Source: an uncultured Clostridia bacterium
GTDB lineage: Bacteria > Bacillota > Clostridia > Christensenellales > Aristaeellaceae
Assembly (NCBI GenBank): GCA_947166385.1
Contig: CAMVEB010000010.1
Location: forward strand, 1-64,000
Direction: 5' to 3'
DNA: 64,000 nt
Every line of letters begins with the position of its first letter. Within the stretch, counting starts at the first letter, position 1. The notes below the pieces were generated by a model, which worked only from the letters and a program-made list of their open reading frames with translations, was not told the origin of the DNA and did not search any database. A program made the translations under genes and the position numbers. Below are positions 51,457-59,217 of the stretch, one piece after another.

Positions 51457-53907
51457 TTATTTGATCCACACAGTAACGGTATATCCGGAATCCAGATACC
51501 CGTCAGGAACACCGGTTTCTGTAATCCTGTACTCGCCCCAAGGAAGCAGACCGGTCTCGGCAATGCCCTGAGCGTTTGTGGTAATGGTTGCAACAACCTG
51601 ACCGATGTTCGAAGCATTATCCGATTCAGGCCCGGACAGACGGGTCACGGTGAAGGTAGCTCCTGCCAGAGGCTTATGCGTCTGGGAATCGGTCTTCACA
51701 ATGCGTACCTTGCCGGAAATTCGCTTATTGGTGAATGTACTCTTCGTCACTGAACCGGCAACGACCGTCACGTTTTCGGAAGAAGTGGCAGCCAGGTTAT
51801 ATCCCTGCGGAGCTGTCTTCTCACGGACTGTGTAGGCACCGGGCTCCAGATCGGTGAACTTCGCAACACCACTGGCGTTTGTGGTCGCGGTTTTGATTAC
51901 CGTACCGTTTTTCAGCAATTCAAAAACAGCATTCTTCAGGAGAATGCCGTCATCGGATTTCTTCGTGACTTCGATCTCACCAAGGGCCAGCTCAAAGGTC
52001 ACACTGCCTTCCTTCAGGGGATACGGAGATCCGTAAGTCGGCACTATAATCTTCTGAATGGAAACCTCAGGAACGCCAACCAGGAAATTGGCTTCCTCTG
52101 AATCGGAGGAAATGGATTCCATGGTTACCGTGAACTTCCGCTCTGTGGAAGTAACGCTGATAGTGTCTCCACTCTTGGCGTAGTAGTAGCTGCTGTCAGA
52201 TCCGCCGGTGTTTCCGGTCAGCGTTCCGACGCTCTTGGGAATTCGGATCAGATCAGCATCCGTGCTGACGGTGACCTTTCCAATATAATTGGTGCCGGAG
52301 ACTGTCATGCTCGCATCGGAGAAGGTGATCTTACCGGTGATCTTGGAACGGGCAATGCCGTTAGCCGCCAGCCAACGGGCGTAGGTCAGGTAAACAGCGG
52401 GAGCGCCGCCGCTGAAAGCATAGAAGTTATCCATATCCCAGTAGCTGCGTACGTACTGAGAGCCTTCCAGCTGCTTGATTACTTCGCGCATGGCGAACTG
52501 ACCGGCGACACGGGACCAGGTATTGTTATGGGCGTCACTGCGATCAAGCACCATGAAGGGATAGGTATGCCGTAGCACCCAGGCCAGGGCATGCATTGTT
52601 TTCTCGCTGAAACGAACGCCTGTCACACCAACTCCGGCGCTGGTGTTGCAGAAGGAATCCATATCAACCAATACATACGGACCTTTGGGGGCCTGATTGC
52701 TTCCGGAACCTTCACCAGGGCCGTCCTGTGTGTGCTCCAGACAGTAAACCTCGAAACCTTCCAGATAGTGCGGGGTTGCGTAAATCGTGCCGTGGGCGGA
52801 TGATTTCGCAATCTGCGGATAATCGCTGTCTTTACCGGAGCTGCCGTTCAGTCCACTTTGCCATTCCGTAAAACTGCCCAGGCTCACATGGATTTCTTTC
52901 AGGGTGAATCCATCCATCGCGGTAGGACTAAAAGAACGCAGCGCCTTTCTGCCAGTGGAAGTGCGCCGCTGCAGCTGTTCTTTGGTGTAGGCATAATCGG
53001 TTACGGTGCAGGCGGTCTTGTCAGTATCCTGGGTTTCCTTAGCCAGTACATAGACTGAACCGTAGGCTGTCCACTTCAGGGAACCGTTCTTGAGCTCGTC
53101 GCCATACAGATACCGGACTTTGTACCAGTAGTCACCATTGGCATCCCGGAGGACATCCTCGATCTGAACAACGGCATCACGAACAAAAACGCCGACAAAC
53201 AGATCGCTTGTGATCCGACTGGATTCGTCCGATTTATCCATATCCGTGAAAACCCAGGTGTCTTTGGTCACATGCACGAAGTCACCAGCCTGATGAGGCG
53301 GGAGTTCCTCCGGTTCTTCTTCCTCAGGCTCTTCTTCAGGTTCTTCCGTCAGCTCTTCAGTCGTTTCCGGTTCCTTTTCCGGTTCTTTTTCCGGCTCTTC
53401 GGTCGGTTCCTCAACCGGATCGTCCGTGGGTTCAGTGTCCAGATCCTCCAGAGAAATTCCTGTGGGTACAATCACCAGATCCTCGAGGAGCTCGGGCGTT
53501 TCATCCTCGGATTCTTCAGAAGGCTCTTCGACAGGTGTAATCGGACTGATAGGTTCGTCTACCGGTTCATCTGCCGGTTCTTCCGTTTCGTCTGCCGGAT
53601 CATCCTCATCTTCGGGGATGTCTTCATCTTCCGTCAGATCTTCATCTTCGGGAAGATCGGAGTCATCCTCATCGGGAGTATCCTCGTCTTCGTCAGGAAG
53701 GTCCCCGTCATCATCCGGCGCTTCTTCCGGTGCGGCACTGAGAAGTGTTTCGGCCTGGACAATCTCAATCTCTTCATCCATAATGACGGAAAGTTCAGTA
53801 TCACTTTCCAGCGGTTCTTCGGTTTCCGGCGTTTCAGCCAGGGAAACAGTGCAGGAAAGCAGCATAATCAGGGAAAGAATAAATGTCAGAATACGTTTTG
53901 CTTTCAT
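51457..53907 (-). CDS. Thioester-domain adhesin with two Cna-B domains
   Basis: The product has 816 residues. A signal peptide (about 24) precedes a very acidic Glu/Asp/Pro stalk (about 45-210) and an SH3-like domain (about 215-290). A thioester-adhesin domain follows, with EVYCLEHTQ (reactive Cys) and, further on, RVAGQFAMREV (Gln partner). Such Cys-Gln thioesters let Gram-positive adhesins bind host surfaces covalently. Two Cna-B domains end the protein (YTVREKTAPQGY and YRITETGVPDGY), and no LPxTG or membrane anchor is present. It lies between the sortase gene and a SpaA-type gene and is likely the tip adhesin. Confidence 0.8.
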   Translation of the reverse strand: MKAKRILTFILSLIMLLSCTVSLAETPETEEPLESDTELSVIMDEEIEIVQAETLLSAAPEEAPDDDGDLPDEDEDTPDEDDSDLPEDEDLTEDEDIPEDEDDPADETEEPADEPVDEPISPITPVEEPSEESEDETPELLEDLVIVPTGISLEDLDTEPTDDPVEEPTEEPEKEPEKEPETTEELTEEPEEEPEEEEPEELPPHQAGDFVHVTKDTWVFTDMDKSDESSRITSDLFVGVFVRDAVVQIEDVLRDANGDYWYKVRYLYGDELKNGSLKWTAYGSVYVLAKETQDTDKTACTVTDYAYTKEQLQRRTSTGRKALRSFSPTAMDGFTLKEIHVSLGSFTEWQSGLNGSSGKDSDYPQIAKSSAHGTIYATPHYLEGFEVYCLEHTQDGPGEGSGSNQAPKGPYVLVDMDSFCNTSAGVGVTGVRFSEKTMHALAWVLRHTYPFMVLDRSDAHNNTWSRVAGQFAMREVIKQLEGSQYVRSYWDMDNFYAFSGGAPAVYLTYARWLAANGIARSKITGKITFSDASMTVSGTNYIGKVTVSTDADLIRIPKSVGTLTGNTGGSDSSYYYAKSGDTISVTSTERKFTVTMESISSDSEEANFLVGVPEVSIQKIIVPTYGSPYPLKEGSVTFELALGEIEVTKKSDDGILLKNAVFELLKNGTVIKTATTNASGVAKFTDLEPGAYTVREKTAPQGYNLAATSSENVTVVAGSVTKSTFTNKRISGKVRIVKTDSQTHKPLAGATFTVTRLSGPESDNASNIGQVVATITTNAQGIAETGLLPWGEYRITETGVPDGYLDSGYTVTVWIK

Positions 53908-53925
53908 ATGTTTGGGTTTCTCCTC

Positions 53926-54951
53926 TCATTGTTCCACACCCATAACCAACAGCCGGCCTTGTACGCCGCCAAAGCTGCGGTCGCAGGTGATCAGGGTAAT
54001 AATGTGATCAGTTTCGGATACCTCAATACCGGTATCGTAAAAGGCTTTCTTCCTGGCACGGTTTACGAACTTCAGGAAGGCATTGTCATCCTTGAAGGAA
54101 GCTGTTGAAGCATCCCAGTCGGACACCGTGTGATTCAGCACGGCAAAGATCCGATAAGTTCTTTTGCCGTATATGGTGTTGAGCTGAATAGTCTGGTGGC
54201 TTTTCCAGTATGATTCGTTTTTGTACTGCAGAAGGGTTGAAAACATAGCAGTACTGTTGCTCAGGTGATGACCGTAGATCGCAATATTCTGACTGGGTGT
54301 TTCATAGTCTGATGTAGTCAGGGAAAACAGCGTACCCAGTTTGCTTTGCTGGCCTGTGATCAGATGATGAAGGTAATAGTCAGTACGGTCAGACCGGACA
54401 ACAGGATAGTTAATCACCGTTCCCGGAATCGTCAGCCAGGCAACATAATCCTTGTTATCAGTAGCGGCATTCTGCGGTTTTGCGGAAGGCTTTGGTGTTG
54501 TTGCCGCGGCATTTTCCTGGAGCGGTTTCTTGGTTTGAGCAGGCTGCATTGGTTCAGACGTTGATTGTTCCTCAAACTCTTCTGTTTCATCGTCCTGGGC
54601 CGATTCTTCAGTAATTTCGGCAGCGTGTACAGGTTCCACCACATAGAATTCATCAGCCGGTTCCTCATCTTCTGCTGTGATCGCTTCTGTTTCAGAAGGC
54701 TCTTCCGTGGGTGGTTCTGTTGCTTCCGGTTCCGATTCTGTTTCTTCCTGCTGACTGTCTTCCGGCAGATCTTTAGTTTCTTGGGTTTCAGCTGCCTGAG
54801 CCCGTATTTCTTCCGCCAGAAGCGCGTATATGTTGTCATCCGCTGAAATTTCCTGCTGTTGTGAGATCATGGGAATCACGATCATCGCAACACCGGCTAC
54901 AAACAACAGAAACAGCAGAAACAGAAAAAAACGATTATTGGGCAATCTCAA
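53926..54951 (-). CDS. Class B-like sortase
   Basis: This membrane-anchored sortase of about 341 residues has an N-terminal hydrophobic helix (FFLFLLFLLFVAGVAMIVI). A long acidic Glu/Thr-rich spacer of about 130 residues precedes the C-terminal catalytic domain. Motifs are AIYGHH (catalytic His), TLITCDR (catalytic Cys) and QGRLLVMG (Arg). The likely start is TTG at 54951, with AAGGAGG 8 bp upstream; an ATG at 54972 lacks a ribosome site. It heads the surface operon and should join or anchor the Cna-B proteins to the wall. Confidence 0.88.
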   Translation of the reverse strand: MRLPNNRFFLFLLFLLFVAGVAMIVIPMISQQQEISADDNIYALLAEEIRAQAAETQETKDLPEDSQQEETESEPEATEPPTEEPSETEAITAEDEEPADEFYVVEPVHAAEITEESAQDDETEEFEEQSTSEPMQPAQTKKPLQENAAATTPKPSAKPQNAATDNKDYVAWLTIPGTVINYPVVRSDRTDYYLHHLITGQQSKLGTLFSLTTSDYETPSQNIAIYGHHLSNSTAMFSTLLQYKNESYWKSHQTIQLNTIYGKRTYRIFAVLNHTVSDWDASTASFKDDNAFLKFVNRARKKAFYDTGIEVSETDHIITLITCDRSFGGVQGRLLVMGVEQ

Positions 54952-54985
54952 AGGCAATTCCTCCTTTCGCACGTTGGAAGGGCAT

Positions 54986-55010
54986 AAAAAAAGACGGCCT
55001 CTTTACCGTC
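54986..55010 (-). terminator. Terminator after parB
   Basis: A 5-bp stem (54993-54997 with 55006-55010, 8-nt loop) is followed on the minus strand by seven T. It overlaps the parB stop and separates the partition operon from the sortase operon. Confidence 0.7.
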
Positions 55011-55950
55011 ATCTGGATTGTTCCTTTTCCCGCTGCCTTTTCAGGTAGTTTTCCAGGAGCTTGATAATGATCTGCTCAATCTTCTGGATGGAATAGGATT
55101 TGGGAAAGTACTTTTTCAGCGTATCATGGCTCAGCGTGATGGAGTCCCGCAGCGGCTTCTTCTCTTCCATCATGATGTCAGTGAGCTTTTCCTTGGTTGC
55201 TTCGCCGCTCTCGCTCATTTTTCGGATGCGCTGCGCCTGGGAAAGTGACGGAGTGTTCTGCGTTTCTTCCAGAGCAACGGCAACATCTCTCTGCTCAGAT
55301 GGATTCAAGTAAGAAAGTTCAACAGCGGGAGTCAGCGCCAGCCGCCCTTCATCCACCATTTCTTGTAGTTCCGGATTTAAGTTATTCAGGCGGATTAAGC
55401 GTTGAATTTGCTTTCTGCTGTCCGGCGAATTTTCTGCCACAATATCAATACTACGTCGACCATCTAACTTGTGGCCATCATGGCCACAAGTTAAGTCGCT
55501 TCTCTGACCTTGATGTTTCAAGGCTTCCAGCTTCATCTGATACGCCTTGGCTCTTTCAGTGGGAGGGATCTCATCCCGCTGCTGGAGATTGGAATCGACC
55601 ATCAGAATGGTGGCTTCATCGTTATCCAGGTTCCGGATAAGCACAGGTACTTCCTCAATCCCGGCCAGTTCACAGGCGTGTTTGCGCCGGTGACCGGAGA
55701 TGATCTCATATCCGCCGCCGTCGAGAGGCCTTGCAATAAGCGGAATCATGACCCCGAATTCCTTAACGCTCTCTACCATTTCCATCATGCGCTTGTCATC
55801 GACAACGCTGAAGGGATGATCTTTAAAAGGAAACAGCTCTGTGATCGGAATCTTCTGAATCTGCTCCGGCGCGGCACCGTTTCGACTTTGCTCCGTGGAG
55901 AAGATATCATCGTATGGGGTCAGGCTTATGTTTGATCCGTTCGGCTTCAT
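55009..55950 (-). CDS. parB: ParB-type partition protein
   Basis: This 313-residue protein has a ParB/Srx nuclease-like N-domain (SVVDDKRMMEMVESVKEFGVMIPLIARP, SGHRRKHACELAGIEEVPVLI). It has a central helix-turn-helix region (LTPAVELSYLNPSEQ) and a C-terminal dimerisation or coiled-coil part. It would bind a centromere site and act with ParA to stabilise the excised or replicating element. The start follows GGAGGTGA. The gene overlaps parA by 44 bp. Confidence 0.9.
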   Translation of the reverse strand: MKPNGSNISLTPYDDIFSTEQSRNGAAPEQIQKIPITELFPFKDHPFSVVDDKRMMEMVESVKEFGVMIPLIARPLDGGGYEIISGHRRKHACELAGIEEVPVLIRNLDNDEATILMVDSNLQQRDEIPPTERAKAYQMKLEALKHQGQRSDLTCGHDGHKLDGRRSIDIVAENSPDSRKQIQRLIRLNNLNPELQEMVDEGRLALTPAVELSYLNPSEQRDVAVALEETQNTPSLSQAQRIRKMSESGEATKEKLTDIMMEEKKPLRDSITLSHDTLKKYFPKSYSIQKIEQIIIKLLENYLKRQREKEQSR

Positions 55951-56728
55951 GCTGCATCACCTCCTTCGTCAGAGCGTGATACGCATTGGCGACTTTGCCG
56001 CCGGGATCGTGTTCAAAGATACTTTTCCCTTCAGAACTGATCTCAGCCGCACGGACGGAATGAGGGATCTCTGTTTCAAACACTTTGATCTTACCGCCGT
56101 ATGTGTCACGGATCAGGTTGCTGATCATCCGTGCGTTGTTTGTCCGGTTATCCACCATTGTCAGCAGAATCCCGTCTATCTCAAGCTTTGGATTGATCTG
56201 CCGCCGTACCTTTGCAATGGTTTGAAGCAGCTGCTCCAGACCTTTTGCGGAAAGGTAGTTTGCCTGAACAGGAATGATCACCTTGTTGGAAGCGGCCAGT
56301 GCGTTAATGGTCAGCATGCCCAGGGAAGGCATACAGTCGATCAGGATATGATCGTAATCCTTCCTATATTCATTCAGGACATACTTGAGCATTGATTCCC
56401 GGCTCATGGCGTTCACCAGAGAAACCTCCGTCCCGGCCAGCGCGATGCTTGACGGCATTAGATCCATGCCCTCAGGGTGATGGATAATGCCTTCGCCGGG
56501 GACGGGAGTTTGATCGTTCATAACCTTGGTCATGAGATCAGCCAGTGTGACCGGAAGGTTATCCGGCTGCGGATTGCCCAGGGAAATCGTCATGGATGCC
56601 TGCGGGTCTGTGTCCACCAGAAGAACTCGCTTGCCCTCCTGTACAAGCGCAGCGCCCAGATTGACGCAGCTCGTGCTCTTTGCAACGCCGCCTTTCTGGT
56701 TCACAAGCGCCGTTACTGTGGGGGCCAT
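55907..56728 (-). CDS. parA: ParA-type partition ATPase
   Basis: This 273-residue ParA/Soj ATPase has the deviant Walker A NQKGGVAKST, then VLLVDTDPQAS and ILIDCMPSLG motifs. It partners ParB to segregate the element. The ATG at 56728 is preceded by GGAGGAGG at 7 bp; an ATG 6 bp upstream is too close to the site. Its ribosome site lies inside a tiny upstream open frame, suggesting coupled translation. The presence of parAB with a replication module implies replication after excision. Confidence 0.93.
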   Translation of the reverse strand: MAPTVTALVNQKGGVAKSTSCVNLGAALVQEGKRVLLVDTDPQASMTISLGNPQPDNLPVTLADLMTKVMNDQTPVPGEGIIHHPEGMDLMPSSIALAGTEVSLVNAMSRESMLKYVLNEYRKDYDHILIDCMPSLGMLTINALAASNKVIIPVQANYLSAKGLEQLLQTIAKVRRQINPKLEIDGILLTMVDNRTNNARMISNLIRDTYGGKIKVFETEIPHSVRAAEISSEGKSIFEHDPGGKVANAYHALTKEVMQHEAERIKHKPDPIR

Positions 56729-56814
56729 AGGCATACCTCCTCCATAACCGGCTTCACATACGCATCAACGTATATGATGATGAACAATCCGTCTGTGATG
56801 ATTAGGATTACCAT
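56713..56814 (-). CDS. Tiny hydrophobic leader peptide overlapping parA (33 aa)
   Basis: This 33-residue frame has a strong ribosome site (AAGGAGG, 7 bp before the ATG) and is hydrophobic (MVILIITDGLFIIIYVDAYV). Its last codons cover the parA ribosome site and start. This layout is typical of translational coupling. The peptide could also be a small membrane protein. It is too short for confident homology. Confidence 0.45.
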   Translation of the reverse strand: MVILIITDGLFIIIYVDAYVKPVMEEVCLWPPQ

Positions 56815-57194
56815 AAGCAGCCTCCTTACAGAATAGAATAGAAAAAGCACCGGCGCGTATTGCGTCGATGCCCTCTGCCAAACCTGGCACGATAACATTA
56901 TCAGACTTTTCCCCTTCAATCAATAGCGCATCGTATGCAATTTTGTCTCATCGTTTAGCGTTCAGTCTCAAATTTTCAGGAAAATGGAAAAAAGATGCTT
57001 TTCAAACGAAAAATCTGCGGATCATTCTTCAGAACAGGTCGATTCCATGGTATACTTTCAGGGATTAGAAAACCCATCCGGAGCTTACGTTATAACGTTT
57101 TCACCGAGAGAGGTTATGAAGGCCATTTGTTCCCCGGGATCGGCTAAATAGATCAGATGTTGACACAATGCGGCTATGCAGATTGTGAGAGAAT
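56815..57194. promoter_or_regulatory. Divergent promoter region between parA and the HD gene
   Basis: For parA (minus strand), TTGATT (56918-56923) lies 17 bp from TAATGT (56895-56900), or 15 bp from the better-matching GATAAT that overlaps it. Directly repeated GTCTCA boxes lie further upstream near 56945-56968. For the HD gene (plus strand), TTCAGA (57028-57033) is 17 bp from TATACT (57051-57056). A perfect 12-bp palindrome at 57087-57098 lies between that promoter and the gene. No larger gene fits here. A consensus parS was not found. Confidence 0.5.
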
Positions 57195-57791
57195 ATGGAG
57201 AACAGAATTATAGAGGAAGCGATAGAGTACATCCGGACATTGTTCCAGGGGAACAGCGACGGACACGACTTTGATCATACAATGCGAGTTTATCATACAG
57301 CCATGGAGATTGCGGATTCTGAGCCCCGTTGCAACAGATTAATCGTAGCCCTGGCAGCGCTGCTCCACGACGCGGGTGACTATAAGCTGTTTGAAACGAA
57401 GAACAACGCGAACGCCAGAGCTTTTCTGGACTCTCAGAATATTGATGAAGCAACGGCTTTGCAGATCTGCATGGCCATCAACTCGGTGTCCTTCAGCAAA
57501 AACAAAGGCAGATGCCCTGAATTGCTCGAAGGTAAGATCGTTCAGGATGCTGACAGGCTGGATGCCATCGGAGCCATAGGCATTGCGAGGACTTTCGCTT
57601 ACGGCGGGAAGCATAGCAGAACACTGGATTCGTCCATCGAGCATTTTCATGAGAAACTGCTTCTGCTGAAGGCTATGATGCATACGGAAAAAGCGAAGGA
57701 ACTGGCTGAAAGTCGTCACGCGTTCATGGAAAGCTTCTTACAAGAATGGGAAAAGGAGCAAGGCAGTAATGAATGTAAAAGCCATCTTTGA
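57195..57791 (+). CDS. HD-domain metal-dependent phosphohydrolase
   Basis: This 198-residue protein has an HD-domain fold. The first metal ligand is near H24/H28 (GHDFDH), the HD pair is H58-D59 (LLHDAG) and the last Asp is in QDADRLDAIGAIG. The family includes nucleotidases and small cyclic-nucleotide hydrolases; the substrate is unknown here. It is encoded on the plus strand, against the whole element, and overlaps the next gene by 23 bp, so the two form one unit of cargo with its own promoter. Confidence 0.85.
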   Translation: MENRIIEEAIEYIRTLFQGNSDGHDFDHTMRVYHTAMEIADSEPRCNRLIVALAALLHDAGDYKLFETKNNANARAFLDSQNIDEATALQICMAINSVSFSKNKGRCPELLEGKIVQDADRLDAIGAIGIARTFAYGGKHSRTLDSSIEHFHEKLLLLKAMMHTEKAKELAESRHAFMESFLQEWEKEQGSNECKSHL

Positions 57792-58227
57792 TCGTTATAA
57801 AGTCACCGTAGAGGATGATAAGTGCTTTGACCTAATACGTCAGATCCATGTCAAAGCGACGCCGGAAGAGATTGTTCGCCAGAAGACAATCAAGTATTTG
57901 ATGAAACGTCTGGAAGTCCCGCAGGCAAAAATCATCATTGAAAGATCATTGGGCTCTTTGGGCGTGAAAGGCAGCAAAAAAAGGATTGATATCGGAATAC
58001 TTGATGAGAATGACCTTATTATGGCTGTAATTGAATGCAAGGCTTCCTTGTTGGGGATTGATGAAGCTGCGCATGCGCAAGCAGAGGACTATTTTAAGCT
58101 GCTGAATACGCGGTATTTCTTTGTGACCGATGGAAATACATTCACAGGATACTTTTATAACACGGTTCAGTTTATCAGGCTTGAAGAAATACCAAAGTAT
58201 AAAAATGCCCTGACAGGTTGTAAATGA
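57769..58227 (+). CDS. Solitary HsdR-N-like nuclease domain protein
   Basis: This 152-residue protein resembles the N-terminal nuclease domain of type I restriction R subunits. Motifs are RQKTIKYLMKRL, KRIDIGIL (D74) and AVIECKAS (E89 and K91), giving a PD-(D/E)xK core. No helicase is attached. Known stand-alone HSDR_N-type proteins are poorly understood; nuclease or defence activity is plausible. It overlaps the HD gene by 23 bp, has AAGGAG at long spacing, and ends within a bidirectional terminator. Confidence 0.75.
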   Translation: MNVKAIFDRYKVTVEDDKCFDLIRQIHVKATPEEIVRQKTIKYLMKRLEVPQAKIIIERSLGSLGVKGSKKRIDIGILDENDLIMAVIECKASLLGIDEAAHAQAEDYFKLLNTRYFFVTDGNTFTGYFYNTVQFIRLEEIPKYKNALTGCK

Positions 58228-58238
58228 ACTGTCAGGGC
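58207..58238. terminator. Bidirectional terminator between convergent genes
   Basis: A perfect 10-bp stem (58207-58216 with 58229-58238, 12-nt loop) is flanked by a T run on each strand: TGATTTTT on plus and ATTTTTA on minus. It ends both the plus-strand HD/HsdR-N pair and the minus-strand replication operon. Confidence 0.88.
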
Positions 58239-58244
58239 TGATTT

Positions 58245-58691
58245 TTAGCACATCTTTGTAGGGATATCGGCTTCCGTAAGGTCGTTGAGCAATGTGTCCA
58301 GGTTTTTCAGGGCAATATCATGTCTTCGATATCCCCATGTCCGGGAATGATGAAGCTTGATGGATATTTCATTGAGAGGCATATGCTGCAGGTGGTGATA
58401 TGTCAGCAGATCCTCGTCATCCTGTTCTTCGAGGCCGTTCATTTTCCCAGTGATGAAATCAACAAGCGCGGAATAGTAATCAGAAGCAATCCGCAATTCA
58501 TCTTTCGCTTCGGAAAGCCGCAGAATCGAATCTTCAAACGAGTGCACGTTTCTGGAACGGGAAACCACTTCTCCTTCCAGAGAAGACGTGATCCGTTCGG
58601 CCATGCACTTGTACAGCTCCACCTTTCGGGCGGCGGTGTTGATATTCCGCTCCGAAGCCTCAATTCTCTTAAAGATTTCAATTGCTGTCAT
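58245..58691 (-). CDS. ArpU/sigma-like HTH regulator
   Basis: This 148-residue protein has a helical N-terminal half and a C-terminal helix-turn-helix (HLQHMPLNEISIKLHHSRTWGYRRHDIALKNL). The design matches ArpU/phage-type activators and sigma-region-4-like regulators of mobile elements. It is the last gene of the replication operon. A second, distinct HTH regulator of similar plan lies at the head of that region (63187-63693). Confidence 0.7.
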   Translation of the reverse strand: MTAIEIFKRIEASERNINTAARKVELYKCMAERITSSLEGEVVSRSRNVHSFEDSILRLSEAKDELRIASDYYSALVDFITGKMNGLEEQDDEDLLTYHHLQHMPLNEISIKLHHSRTWGYRRHDIALKNLDTLLNDLTEADIPTKMC

Positions 58692-58732
58692 TTTTCTTTC
58701 CTCTGCTCTTAACGCGATATGCGTTTGCTTTT

Positions 58733-58972
58733 TCAGTTTCTGCTGTTATCATCCGGCTTCCAGGTGAGGATGAACTGATCATTCTGATTCCTCATCTGAT
58801 TTTTCAGCCGGGTGTTTGCCTTCCTGCGGGATTGCTTTGCCTTGTGGCGCTTTTTCCTGCATTCCTGGATGTACCTATATTCCTGTGACTTGGCTGACTT
58901 CTTTTCGGCCATCACATGAGCTATTGCTTTGCCTTCCGTGGGGCAGGAATAGTGTTCACTGTTCAGATACAT
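58733..58972 (-). CDS. Small basic protein of unknown function (79 aa)
   Basis: This 79-residue protein is rich in Lys, Arg and Gln (ECRKKRHKAKQSRRKANTRLKNQ), consistent with nucleic-acid binding or a charged helix. No domain was recognised. It lies in line between replication genes, 5 bp after the preceding gene and with a GGAGG-type site ahead. It is supported by operon position more than by sequence. Confidence 0.5.
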   Translation of the reverse strand: MYLNSEHYSCPTEGKAIAHVMAEKKSAKSQEYRYIQECRKKRHKAKQSRRKANTRLKNQMRNQNDQFILTWKPDDNSRN

Positions 58973-58977
58973 GATCG

Positions 58978-59217
58978 TTATCCTCCGTTTTTTTTCTTTG
59001 CTTTCTCTTCGATATAGTCAATCAATGCCAGGAAAATATGGCCTGCCAGCGGATGATTGTCCCAGGCAGCGCATACCTTACCCATTTCCTGCACCGTCTG
59101 AAGCCACCAATCAGGAGCGCACTCATCGCTGTTGGCCGGCGGATTGCAGTGCGTTTTCAGGAAAATAAAGGCATGGCGCATGATTTCACGTTCTTCCGAT
59201 GTCAGAGTCTGTTCCAT
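58978..59217 (-). CDS. Small soluble protein of unknown function (79 aa)
   Basis: This acidic 79-residue protein begins MEQTLTSEEREIMRHAFIFLKTHCNPP. It contains WWLQTVQEMGKVCAAWDNHPLAGHIFLALIDYIEEKAKK. No known domain was recognised. The ATG at 59217 has AAGGAGG upstream; the frame extends to 59256 without a site. It overlaps the 3' end of the primase-helicase gene by 32 bp, indicating coupled translation in the replication operon. Confidence 0.6.
   Translation of the reverse strand: MEQTLTSEEREIMRHAFIFLKTHCNPPANSDECAPDWWLQTVQEMGKVCAAWDNHPLAGHIFLALIDYIEEKAKKKNGG

Noticed and set aside
46971..53907. LPxTG sorting signals on the Cna-B proteins
   Set aside because: No LPxTG occurs at any of the three C-termini. 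Only VIQTG before the helix of the 794-residue protein is comparable.
57116..57151. 11-codon leader peptide ahead of the HD gene
   Set aside because: It has a weak ribosome site and no regulatory feature such as a run of one codon. It is too short to support without expression data.
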